Source: Tyto alba
Taxonomy: Eukaryota > Chordata > Aves > Strigiformes > Tytonidae
Reading direction: 5' to 3'
Length of the DNA: 64,000 nucleotides
Assembly: GCF_018691265.1 (NCBI RefSeq)
Contig: NW_024881300.1
Span: 5,779,546 to 5,843,545 of the forward strand
Part shown: positions 27,646 through 39,726 of the stretch, one piece after another
Position numbering within the stretch: the stretch's first letter is position 1
How the letters are laid out: the number at the start of each line of letters is the position of its first letter
Notes under the pieces: generated by a model
The model's database searches: none
The model's input: only the letters and a program-made list of their open reading frames with translations
What the model was told of the DNA's origin: nothing
Program-made: the position numbers and the translations under genes

Positions 27646-28285
27646 ATAATCAACTATAATAAAACATGGATTTCTTTCAAGTCATGCATGAAGAAAAGGG
27701 CTAATGTTTTGAAGTGAGATGAATGCCTTTTTAAAGGAGGAAGATTAAATACTTTATGTAGTAAAAATTTTGTGATGCAATACTAAGACCCCATCTAGAA
27801 AAAAGGCACCACTTACAGCAACTTTCACAACCCTACCTCCTAACATTCTTTCACTTGTTTTTAAAAAAATAAAAAAATTTAAAAAGAAAGACACACCAAA
27901 TGTGGGATAGTCTCTTAAGGAAGGAATGCGATTTTTGAAGTTGACATTTGTATAAACTACAAGGCTTTCCAAGTGTTAGCTATTAAAACTTCATAGCAAC
28001 CAAGATCATTCAGGTGGCTCACTAAAACCAGTTATGTCAGAAATGAATATAGAGTTATAAAAAATACATTCTAAATGCACTATTACAGCTTTTATTTCTC
28101 CATTATCACATGTATTACATTTCAGAAATTTTTTTCTTCAAATTGTTTCTGTAAACTCCACTCATTAAAAGATCTTAAGGGGCTGGCCAATTTTACAGCA
28201 CCATTTACTCACATGAAAAGCTGTATTTCCAGGTTAACCTTCATTACACTCAAGTTTTACCAAAAACCTTGTCTGTGCTACATTC

Positions 28286-28314
28286 TTTCTATAATCCAGG
28301 CTGGATTATAGAAA
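28286..28314. repeat. 29-bp perfect palindrome
   Basis: The left arm TTTCTATAATCCAG (28286-28299) and right arm CTGGATTATAGAAA (28301-28314) are exact reverse complements around a single G at 28300. Flanking bases do not extend the symmetry. It could extrude as a cruciform, or form a stem of about 12 pairs with a 5-base loop in FTO pre-mRNA. No flanking element explains it. Confidence 0.9.
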
Positions 28315-29974
28315 ATACTGGCAGACATATGACCATGTTATACCAGACTTTGCATACTACAGCTCCCCTCATCCCCAGTACTATATGACAAAAACATTTT
28401 CATATTAAAGACAAAACCTTGCATCGCTCTTATTATTATTCTATTAAAACTTATATTAAAATTATCTACGACTCTCTAACAATATTTGATAGTACATAAC
28501 TATATAACCATGGTGCATCTTGCTTTCCTACTGAACAAACTAGTCCAGCTACATAAGTAGTAGGATGCAGTTCAAGTGATCTAGTAATAAAAAAAAAAAA
28601 AAAATACATAATGAATAATCTACTGTAATGCAAAGATCTCACGTGTAACACCAGTATTTGCCACTGAAAGACTTCAGGGGTAACACGGTATTTCTAACTG
28701 AGCAGTTGTCTAAAAGACTGTTTGATATTCTTTCCTGCAAAGGCGCTGTTTGGCTTTGCTTACTAATTTCAACCTCTCTTACCCTTTCTCATAAATCAAC
28801 AGGCTCAGATTTTGGTTCACATGCACACACAGACCAGTCATGCATATGCACAACATACTTGACTGATGTAACTGAACTAAGAGTTAATTTATGCATTGAA
28901 GCAGCTTAGCAATGTGTGAAAAATGTCTTTGCTACCAGTATCCCCTCTCCCCACCTTGATGTGTTAAGGGCCCCTTAATTGTTGTTTTAACCTACAGGAA
29001 CATTGTTCCTTTGGCCAGTGGCTGTTAATGGAACAGAATTGGCAATTTTCTTACCCAGCTGAGTGTAGATTTGTCACACATGGATTAGCACTTTAAGAAT
29101 TCATAATAAAAATTTGAAATGATAAATTGTTTAGACACAGCCACTTTTTTTTTGCCAATAAAATGTCGCTACGCCTCCTCAGTATACCTGTCAATAAACT
29201 TCTACAATGACTACAAGCATCTTGGCACCATCATCCATTTCTTGTTCCCCCTACCATTTCTGCATCCTCTCCCAGCAGGTACCAGTTGGTAAATGGATCA
29301 GCTGTGTTAGGTGAGAAGAGCAAACATTCAAACTTTGTTTGAAAATAATGATCAACTTTCAATCAGATCTCTAGTTCTTCAGTTTTCTTCTTATACATGT
29401 GGACACAAGAGCATACATGCACCCAGGAAAATGTTTAAAACAGTGAATACTTTTAGATTAACATGTTTGTGAATCACAAGGAATAGACTGGGCCATTTCA
29501 GCATGCCATTCTCTGCATATTTTCACTAAGAAAGAGCCACTAGCTGCTAAGAAACAAGATTTCTTAATCAAGCAGTTCTTAATCAGCTCACCTCCAAAGA
29601 ATCAGTGGACAGAAATCTTAGTGACTGTCACCAATAACTGATTCTGCATGACGTAGGAAAAATACCCCTATACAACTAGCCCCAAGAAATGAAGTGGGTT
29701 TGACCAGTTGTGAAATACTAAGCACCAATCCTTTAACAGAGAAAAGATTCAATAAAGATTAGAAACAGATGAAATGAACCCTTGTTATAATCTATGGTTT
29801 TATGTTGAAACAAGGATCCATTTTGCATTGCTCTCTGTAGACCTCTTGTGTTCTAATGACACTAAGAAGTTACTGATGTTGCCCATCTTCTACTGAAGTC
29901 TTGTTACCAGAATTGCAGGGCACTAGAGCCATGTAGCCTTGGGAGCTGCATACTATGCTTATAAATGGGAAATA

Positions 29975-29979
29975 TACCG
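29975..29979. repeat. 5' target-site duplication of the solo LTR
   Basis: TACCG sits directly before the LTR start and TACTG (30563-30567) directly after its end. A 5-bp duplication is the length usual for ERVL-class integration. The single difference is a C-to-T change at a CpG, the most common decay in vertebrate DNA. Confidence 0.65.
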
Positions 29980-30562
29980 TGTGTTGATTTTGATGGGGTA
30001 AAGTTAATTTTCTTCACAGTCGCTAGCATGGGGCTGTGTTCTGGATCTGTGCTGCAAACAGCACTGATAACACAGGGACGTTTGGTTCCTGCTGAGCCGT
30101 GCTCACACAGAGTCAAGGCCTTTCCTGCTCCTCACCCCACCCAAGGGGCCGGGGGGCACAAGGAGCTGGGAGGGGACACAGCCAGGACAGCCGACCCCAA
30201 CTGACCGAGGGACATCCCAGACCGTACGGCGTCATGCTCAGCATATAGAGCCGGGGGGAGAAGGAGGAAGGGGGGATGTTTGGAGCGATGGCGTTTGTCT
30301 TCCCAAGTCACCGTGACAGGTGGTGGAGCCCGGCTGTCCTGGGGGTGGCCGAGCACCCGCCCGCCCAGGGGAAGCTGGGAATTAATTCCTTGGTTTGCTT
30401 TGCTTGCGTGTGTGGCTTTTGCTTTACCTATTGAACCGTCTTTATCTCAACCCATGAGCTTTCTCACTTTTACTCTTCCGATTCACTTCCCCGTCCCACT
30501 GTGGGGGGAGTGAGTGAGTTGCTGAGTAGTGTTTAGTTGCCGGCTGGGGTTAAACCATGACG
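29980..30562 (+). mobile_element. ERVL-like avian solo LTR
   Basis: A 583-bp GC-rich block stands out from its AT-rich surroundings. It starts TGTGTTGATTTTGAT followed by GTTAATTTTCTTC, and it ends GCCGGCTGGGGTTAAACC then ATGACG. These are the characteristic ends and order of the ERVL-class LTRs common in bird genomes, as recalled from general knowledge and not database-checked. Other family marks in order are GGGAGGGGACACAGCCAGGA near 30169, GTCATGCTCAGCATATAGAG near 30231-30250 (TATA-like, promoter area), TCTTTATCTCAACCCATGAG near 30440 and GGGGGGAGTGAGTGAG near 30501. The usual ATTAAA polyadenylation site reads ATTGAA at 30430-30435. The element lies antisense to FTO. No gag, pol or second LTR flanks it, so it is a solo LTR left by recombination. 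Open frames inside it are by-products of its GC content. Confidence 0.85.
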
Positions 30563-30567
30563 TACTG
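30563..30567. repeat. 3' target-site duplication of the solo LTR
   Basis: TACTG follows the LTR end and matches TACCG at 29975-29979 in four of five bases. Together they define the insertion boundaries. Confidence 0.65.
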
Positions 30568-32784
30568 ACACAGTGCTGCTTCTCCTTGAATGGCCCAAGG
30601 AAACAGAAAGAAACATTAAGAATCATCACAGCCTTTTGGGAAGCATTGCATACGTGCAATGTGTAATAGTACAGCCTTCACTGGGATATAATATCTAGTT
30701 CGTTTAGCAAAGTAAGAGCAAACACGCTGACCAACAACCAGAGAATGAACCAAGGACCTCCAGAATGAAAACCAAGGGCTGACACAGTTTAAGATGCAGA
30801 TACAGAACGTTTGCAACAGGCTTGTAACTTCAGTGGAAGTACACAAAGAACTTTCAAACACAAACATGAGCAAGTCACACTAATACAGTTTTTTAGAACC
30901 ACCAGCAAGATCAAAGATGCAAATAATTTTCTTGCAGCTTTTCATTATGTCAAGAAAATAATGAGTCTTGCAGGATTTCTGCTCTGTATGTGTTTTGATA
31001 GGTAATAGTTGTTGTCCAATGAATAATATGGAAACCTAAAAAAAAGGGGGAAGGGGAATTTTAAGTATTAAAACATCACCCAGAAGAAACAGCAGTCAAA
31101 AAGTAAAGTGAAAAGAAAATGGATACTTGAAAAAAAAAATATAGATATTTCCTTAAATACTTAAGTTTACCATCAGGTTTGGTTTCCCAAGTCTCCTTGA
31201 TAACACTGCTGAAGATAGCGTTAATGTAGAAAGAGCAAGTGCTAAGTGCAAATGCTTGTGCCATGCAGGCAGCTACAGGGAAGATCAATAAGGAGCTAGA
31301 GCATTAAATTTCACATACTGTAACTGTCATGCCCATTACACAGTATTTGAACATCTTCGTAGGCCATTACAGAATTGTTGGCTCTTGATATTTCTTACAG
31401 AACTAAATCCTTTTCCAGAGGTTTTATTAGCACAATAAGCACCATGGAAGTATAAAAGCACTTATAAACTTGGTGAAATTTGAAGACCTTTACAGCCATC
31501 CAAGACATCATATTTGATTATTTAACTGTATTCTTCACTCTGGAATGAAAAGACGGGAAGACAGTTGAAAGCCTTAAAGATAAAAGGAAGTATATTCCAG
31601 GAACACTTTTCTTCTGTGTTAGTCACATTTCACCAGATACTGAGCTGATGTATTTTAAATGAGGTATTAACAAGATAATTGTGGCATATACTCTCAAGAA
31701 TTAACGAAGTCACTGCAAACAGAATACGATGAAGGAAGGGGTACACTAGGTCCCCTGGGGTTCAGCGGCAGAAGCAGCACCATGCTTCCTGCCTTGGCTC
31801 TTCAATCTTTGCAATTTGTCCTTTTCAAGGGCATGATAAAGACAGATTTTCCTTCAAACATTTCTCACACTAGAGGAGCTTTTGAGCAGAACCTTTGTGC
31901 AATTCCCCTTCCTCTCCCCAAAACAGCTTAAAGGCAACCATCACTGATGGGTTATCATGGCTACAAGAAACTTGGCGTAATATGAATTGTCCACATATTT
32001 CCAAAACAGCACTACCATTGAGATGTTATTTTTGAATCTACACAGGAGTACAATGTTAATACAGTTGCATGAGTTTTTACAAATTATGTTCAAAGACAAA
32101 ACTTACAGATCACATTACGTACATAAATTTAAACATGTCAATATTTGTACAAGAGTATTCGGTGGCAAAAAGTGAAATTTGTAACATTTTATACCGTTAT
32201 AAGAGTAACCTGTCTAATGCACAGACATTGTTTTGCATTTATAACATAATAATTTTCTAATTTTGCATAAGCTACATCATTGGTCAAATGATAACAGCAC
32301 TCACTCAGAAAACCTATAAACTTCAGTTGTTGCCTCAACTTCATAAGAAGATAACTATTAATGAAACACTAATTTTGGCATATAAATTCAAGAAGAATAT
32401 TGCTACATGGGGTTTGATGAAAGAAGAGGGTTGGGGTTTTCAATAACAAAAATTATTTCAAGAAAAAAAACTCACAGCACACAATGCAAATGTAGTAAAA
32501 TATTCAAACTTTGTTTAGTCTGAAGGCTTTGGTTTGTTCACAGCCTCTGGAATAAGCCACAAGGGGAACAGAAAGCCAACATTTCAGTTGGCAGACAACC
32601 ATCAGCAAATTTCAGGGTCTGAAAGAAGGTTAGGCAAGTTCAGACCAGAAATGGGGAGCACAATTTAAAAGGAAGGATAATTAACCATTGGAGGAGTTCA
32701 CCACTGTGTGAGATGAATTCTCCCTCATGGAAATTATTTTTTATATCAAGTTGGGATGTTTTTCTAAATGATACATTTTAGTTC

Positions 32785-32820
32785 GGCGGTTCCCAAACTG
32801 TTTAGACCAGCAGACTACAA
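32785..32820 (+). mobile_element. Possible ancient hAT (Charlie-like) terminal sequence
   Basis: GGCGGTTCCCAAACTG followed by TTTAGACCAG resembles the terminal inverted repeat of amniote hAT-Charlie elements, which typically read CAGNGGTTCCCAAACTTTTT. The opening CA is not intact here (TTCGGCGG). A clear matching terminus downstream was not found, although CCAGCGGTTGGTGAATC lies near 32958. This is a weak single-motif call. Confidence 0.3.
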
Positions 32821-34807
32821 TGAATCATCCAGATTTCCTTATGAAGTTCTGCACATACAGCCTAACCAAACAAACTGGAGGCAGTAGAGCCACACTGATT
32901 GAAAGTTTGATGCATCTTACTTCTTAGTTTGGTTTTGATTCATCACTTCGCCAGTCACCAGCGGTTGGTGAATCAGGAGACCCTGGCCTACTTCTGCAAT
33001 AATCTATTTTACTGAAGTCCTAAAGCTAGTGCTAGAAATTCTCTTCTGCCTCACAACTCATACAAACTTAAACAAGAGTTAGTCGGGATCTTTATTTCAT
33101 AGTACCTGGAACATTTACAGTACTATCATAAGGTTAAAGAACTACAGCTAAAGGAAGGATTATTCAATTTTCTTTCACTGGCATTTTATTCTTAAACTCA
33201 CTTTGCATAATTTAAAGAATAAACTTAGGGTATACTAAGATGTGAAATACAAGAGAGCACTGATCTGCTACGAAGGAAGCAGATGTGTTAAGCCATTTCT
33301 TTTGTGCCAAACCAAGGCAAATTCCATAACGCAAATCAACATTTTGCTTAAGAATACATTTGCTGAGCAACTTAAGAACTGTTACTTTTTCAAATAATGC
33401 TGTTTTAATAAAGCAATCCTAACTCTTGCAAAGGCCAACACTTAACTTCCAGTTTTCATTTTTATTACTTGCATATACAGACCTTATTTCTTGTTAATTT
33501 TTTTTCCTCACTTGTGATAATCAGGTATAATTTTGCAGAGCAGAGCTACTCAACTAAAATGGACATGCACAAAAATTATTTCTTAAGTCTGCTGTGTACA
33601 TTTGTTCAGGGAAACTTTTGTTTGTCCTTTCTCCCCATCCGCTTACATTCCTAACTGGTCTAAGAGTCTCGGATAGTCCTGCTGCTATCACTCTCTGTAA
33701 ACCAAGTAGTACAGTAGTGACAAGTCCTTTTGAAAATCATCTCTTTCCTTCTCCATGCTATTCTCAACTACAGGCTAAACTTCTGAAGGTGAAAGAGAGA
33801 AGACCATTCCAGATTTCAACACAACTCTCCTGTGGCCTATTTGCTCCTTCTACTAAAAAAAAAAAAAAAAATAATCCTACACTTAAGCTGCTGCATATTC
33901 CTACTGCCAAATTTAACAAACAAACAACTCTTTGTAGGAGTGCTAACTCATTCTAGAATGGTTTGGCTACATTGTCTAAATAAAGTAAGAAGACAGGCAG
34001 CCATAGTGATCCATAACAAGTACTAAAACTGTACCCAGATGATGTGAAAAAGAGACATATGTTTAACTGTGTGATAGCATTCAAAATTGAATCCACTAAA
34101 TGATCCAGCATAAAAGAAGCACCAAATAGTCTCTGACTGTATTTTTAAGTAACTATTTGTATATGTTATACAAGAACATAATCAAAAAGCCCCGAGGTAA
34201 ATTAGTACAAAGGAAGGAACAGGGATGGTGATGAGAGGTAAAAAAAAAAACTTTACAAAAAGATATATACACCCAAAAAAAAAAAAAATCTTAACATGGA
34301 AGTACAACTTAATTAAGAGAAGAATTGTTTTGAACTATCACAAAATTAAAGGCATGAAGGCAAGTCTCTGTGCAAATGAAAATATTGCAGACACCTTAAA
34401 ATTCTAAACTCTCTTGCTTCCTTAGGGGACACGTCAAAGACAAGAATAAATAAATTTCATTTCCTTAAGAATGTCTACAAGGACTGGAGTCAACCATTTT
34501 ATAATTTGATACAGTGGTTTTATCTGTTGAGGTATTCTCAAAACGAAGTTCAAAAATCTAGGCCACCCTTTTTGACACATAGCATGCATGTCTGTGTTAA
34601 AACCATCTGAGTGACAGCAGCTCAGATGCATTAATAAGGGAGGCTGAGGGCAAGGAACTGACATTAAGAGAAAGCTGCCAGAGCCACCTTTGTTCTTATT
34701 TGCTGGCTTAACATGCTGTATTACTTCCCCTTCTACAATGGAGTTGCTTCAGTGGTAACTAGAATTCAAGAAGGGCTGGATGAAAAAGAATGAACAATGT
34801 AGGATTT

Positions 34808-34851
34808 AAAAAAAAAAAAAAAATAAAAAAAAATATATATATATATATATA
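34808..34851 (+). repeat. A-rich tract joined to (TA)n
   Basis: An A run with one T interruption passes into about ten TA units, then GGAAGGG. It is a likely length-variable microsatellite. Confidence 0.95.
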
Positions 34852-37577
34852 GGAAGGGAAGATTTTAAAAGCAAATAATATCAGCTAACTGCAACAGCTT
34901 GTGACCAATATTTAACACTACGTATGCTGCAATTCCCATCTAAACTAGAAGTGACAATGGTTTGACAGTCTCCATGCAGAGCTGACCTTCCCTATGGCGA
35001 ATGCCTCAAATCACTGTTGTTTAAATTAATTGATTATATAGGAATTTCATTAGATTTTTCCTTAGGAGTTTAACTTAAAATGACTACCTTTATCTAACAG
35101 TTTTGGGAAACCTTAACTCTATCTGTCCTTGCCACTGCATTTGACAAGAACCATGACAGGGATCCCTGCCACAGTGTTTATTCAAGGACCTTTGTGTTCT
35201 TGTTATTTCTATCAGAACAATTTTCATCATACTCACTTATTTCCAGCTAGTAAAGTGCAAAAAAAGCAAGAGATGTTTAACTTAGGCTTCCCACCTGTAT
35301 TTTCATACTAAGCAGAGTAACTGAACATCATGACAGGAGAAAGATCACCTTTAACATGCATATAAGAATTGTTCCTCTGGAACAAAGTACAGCAATCTGT
35401 ACCAAACTTCATAAAGCGTTCCAACAGGCTTCTGAAGCATGCCATTGTTAAAAGACTGTAATTTCTATAGCTCGTTCAATTTCTTTTATTCTTTAATTTG
35501 ACAAGTTAACTGTTCTGTGCCTACAAGTTTTCAATAGCCTATTACAAAAAGACTCAAATTTGTTTGCATGACACACCACAGGGATTAAAAAGGAGTTAAT
35601 ATATATCTATTCAAAACTATTGTGCAGAAAATAGCTGTGTTGTACAGGGCTTAGGCTGTGACCCGCTTAACTTTATTCATAGAATGCACAATCCATCACG
35701 TACAAAAACAGAGGGAAATGTGAGGTGTTAGTAAGTACCACTGTTAGTGAGAAATTCTGCTAATTATTACACCAAATAAGCATAGTCAACAGGCCAAAGC
35801 TGTGAGAGGGCATGTTTCAGGGCATTAAATGGCTGCCTTGGATGGAGATGAATATATTACACTATGGCCTTTAACAATAAAACAATTTCCCTGACACGTA
35901 CAAATCCAGGCAGCTCTAGTAGTGCAGATGAAGAGCTCAAGACCGTATTTGGCATACAACGATGTTTCAGTGCCACCTAGTGACGTGCACTTTAACTTTA
36001 TTGTCTCTTAAGATTTATAGTACATGAAAAGTTCAAAAGCTAATTCAGCTCAAGTGTGGAGTCTGCACAGTACCGAAGAGGAGTCTCACTCTTTGCCAAG
36101 AAAAGACAGACAAAAGGAGGTCATGATGAGACGAACTCCTCCTCTTTCTTTATAAGCAAAACATACGCTTCCTTAAATAGCTGATAAAGTGTTACATATA
36201 TTTTTATTTCAGTCTGCTCTTACAGTCAAAAAAGAAAGAGAAAAGCCTTGCAGGAAAGGACAAAAGTCGGTATATTTTAAAGCCTGTACTAAGCACAGGA
36301 AGATTTAGATAGCTTGGATATTTTATGAAATTGATTTTAGGAAAATATTTAATCAATTTAATTTTCAAAATTATCTTTTTCCCCATTGTTTGACTAAACT
36401 TTATTTATTGTTATTATTATCTGGAGTGCTTTCACAGCTTAAGCAAGTGTTTTAGAGGCTGTAAACACTAATTCCTTGTTTGCATTTTGATACTTTGTAT
36501 ACTTCTGCCACTGTATTTATTATCAGTACAAGGGAGATTACAGCCATTTCACATTTCTGTTACCCTGTTGCACTTCTGATTAGTACTGCAGTTGAATCTT
36601 TAGGTTGATGCAAACTAACTAAACTTTGCAGTGCAGCCTAGCGCAAGAAAAGCTGTGAAGAGGTTGAAATTAATTTATATTCACCATAAAATATATGTGT
36701 GTATTGAATGCCAGCACAATTTTCTAACAATGCAAAAAAAAAAAAAAATATATAAATTTACATGCTTAGATCAAGTCAGAAGCATAGCTTGCAAAAAAAT
36801 ATGCTAATATACTCCTTGATATTATTTTCTGCATTTTTATTTCCCAAGATTTTTACAGGAACATGCAAAGACATTTAGCACATGAACACCATTTATTTAT
36901 GGACACTTTATATATAGATGAGTAAATTAAAAATTCTGTATCTGAACCCCACATCTATCATCATAAAATGGATAGCAACATATTAATACTTTGTAGTACT
37001 AATTTCAGTAGAAAACCACCCTCAGCAAAGCTGCTTCCTATTACTGGCATTAATTGTCACTTCAAGTGTCTTGTGATTCAAAATTTTGTGTTCTTAGCTT
37101 CATTAAGCTAAATGAAACTAATATATTTTAGGGTATGTTTTAGAACTGTATACTACAAAACAACAAAATCGGAAAAAAAAAATATCTAAAATCCCCAAGG
37201 CAGACTTACTCCTACAGGAGGACATTAAGTGCCTGTTCTGTTTGACATATAACCCCTATCACAGAAGTTAAAGGATGATGCTTAGAGATTGCTTTAAAAA
37301 TAGTTTCTCCAAATTCTGAAGCAGTAAGAAGCATGAGGGGGAAGAGTGAAGAGCAAGAATAATGGCTTTTAGAATATTGCTCATGAAAATATTATACAGG
37401 CTGCAAAAGAACTACACTTGCAGAGTTTGTCTAATGTAATGTCCCTACCCCACGCTCAGTGAAATCAAAATGTAAGATTTTAGCAAGGTTTTATATGTGC
37501 TGAAATACTGACTATTACAACATCTGGACCCTAAAGATTATATGATGAACAAAGAATCTTCTTAATTTATGTATCTT

Positions 37578-37580
<3 letters not shown>

Positions 37581-37609
<29 letters not shown>

Positions 37610-37627
37610 CAAACAAAAAAAACAAAC
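37581..37627 (+). repeat. Poly(A) 29 bp with CAAA extension
   Basis: Twenty-nine A's continue into CAAACAAAAAAAACAAA. The decayed extension resembles an aged A-tail, but no retroposon body was recognised. Confidence 0.95.
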
Positions 37628-39700
37628 CACTGAAATGGTGTGCAATGAAAGAAGATCCTCAAAATTCTCATCTTGATTGTTAGATTAAGACAACACAACC
37701 TTGTGGATTAAACCTTCTACTGTATCAGGCAAATAGTTATGTTGTCAAGTGCTTAGATACTGCAGGACTAAAAACCCTTGGAAATCCAACTGGGAAAAGT
37801 TTTGCTCAGTGAGTGGGTAGCACACTAACTAAACTAGGAAACCTCTACTGCAAATATACTTTAAATGTTTTAATCTGTACCCCGCTTTAGGACCTAAACT
37901 GCTGCCACACGAATCAATATTGTCCCTCCTTTAAATAGTAAATCAAAAGGGAAAATAATTTTGTTCCTTACATGTCATATAGAATCCTACTCATGGCTTC
38001 TCAAATCACACTTCCATCTTCAAAGAAAACAGTTGTACTTCCTGGATTACTTTCACTGCTATCACATCTTGGAAGCCTTAAATGAGGAAACCAGAGGAAA
38101 GATGCACTGATACAAAGCAGCGAATAACGGTTTAATAGTTAAGGAACTATAGAATCCACAAGAGAAAGAAGGCAGTATTAACAGCAAAAAACAACTGTAA
38201 CTCCCTGTATACCATAGTGAAAAAAAGTAAGGGTCAAAGTTTGATGACCACTGAATTATATTATTAGTTAAGCTTCTAAGAATCTGTCATATTTTATTGA
38301 TTTTTAAAACAGTATTTCATTTTGTCTCCTAGCAGTTGTGTTAGAAAGCAAGAGGATTTAAACCAAAATAACTCCTGATCAGCATGTTAGTTTTCATCCA
38401 AAAAGATCCCAATCTACTAGTCAGCTTCAGAAACACATGTAAATCTGCTCTACAATAGGTATAGTTTCTTAAGGATCCCAAGATGTGCACCCCTCTGAAA
38501 GCCAGGGGTATGTTATCTTACTAGATTCCAGACACAATCTTGAAGTTAAATGCTGCATAATTTCCAATTCTTGACCTCCCAGAAGCAAACAAGGGATATG
38601 GGGCAAGTTTTAGACAATGGAGTGAGACAAGCTGGACTTCTCTTAAGTTCAGTCCCCATTCAAAACACCTCTGCTCACATCCATTGGCATCCAGTTATCA
38701 ACATTCTAGCTCTGTAGTCTGCATCAATTTTACAGCCACAGAGGAATGCTACTCAGAACAGCTATCACCTGCAAAACTTTTTACCTCAAAGTAAAACCCT
38801 TCCAAGAAAAGGACATATCCCATGAAATTTCTGCCACATTCCTTGTGCAAAACATTTTCACATATTTGCAGGAATATAGTATTTTTCACCGTTGTAGTAT
38901 ACCAACCCTCTCCACCACAGGCTTAAAATTATTTCCTTAAAAGCTCAAAAAACATGTTTACCCTTATACCTCAAGGAATGCTTGACTAGCCAATGCTCAA
39001 CTGGTCATGTGCCTTAGATACTCCACATTCATAATCATTCATATTCTCAAGGACACTGATTATTTAGGAACACTGAATGGCTACCCATGCTGAAGCCATC
39101 TCTAAGAAATGAACTGATAAGCACCTTCCCAAGGGAAGTAGTAAGCAGGGGAAGAATTTGAAGCAAAAAAGTGCAACAAAGTTTCCAGTAGCCACTCCCA
39201 GGGAATTATCTTTGCCACTAAACACTAAAACAAACACAAAACAGCCTCACTGATGACTTAAAGCAATGAATTCTGAAATTGTGCTATATAGTCTCTTTTG
39301 CTATTACAAGAAAACGAATATATGAAAAAGTGGCTTGATAGAACTCCATTTCACTTCATTTGCAATATTAATTTAATTACATGACATGACAGATCATTAG
39401 CTGCAAACAGGTTCATCGTAGTAATACAAGCTTCACAGAGTATTTAGAAAACACCCCCTCAATTTACTGTCACCTTTGTTTTATTTCTTTCTTATAACCA
39501 AAAGCTATTTGGAATACAATAAAAAAAGATAAGAAACTCTAACAAAATTTATCTAGTCTTCAGTATAAAAGTTAAGTTGTTCTCCTATGCTTCTGATACA
39601 GTAACTTCCTTTTAAAATTATGTGGAAAGTCGAGCATGACCTATTTTAGAAAGTGCAGTACAAGCAATATCAACTGTTCTACAATCATAATTTGCAGGTT

Positions 39701-39726
39701 CCCCCCCCCCCCAAAAAAAAAAAAAA
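39701..39726 (+). repeat. C12-A14 homopolymer pair
   Basis: Twelve C's are followed directly by fourteen A's. Such a junction is prone to sequencing and replication slippage, so the exact lengths are uncertain. Confidence 0.9.

Noticed and set aside
29965..30513. Overlapping open frames on both strands at 30 kb
   Set aside because: These are by-products of the GC-rich solo LTR. An LTR carries no coding sequence here, and no retroviral protein motifs are seen.
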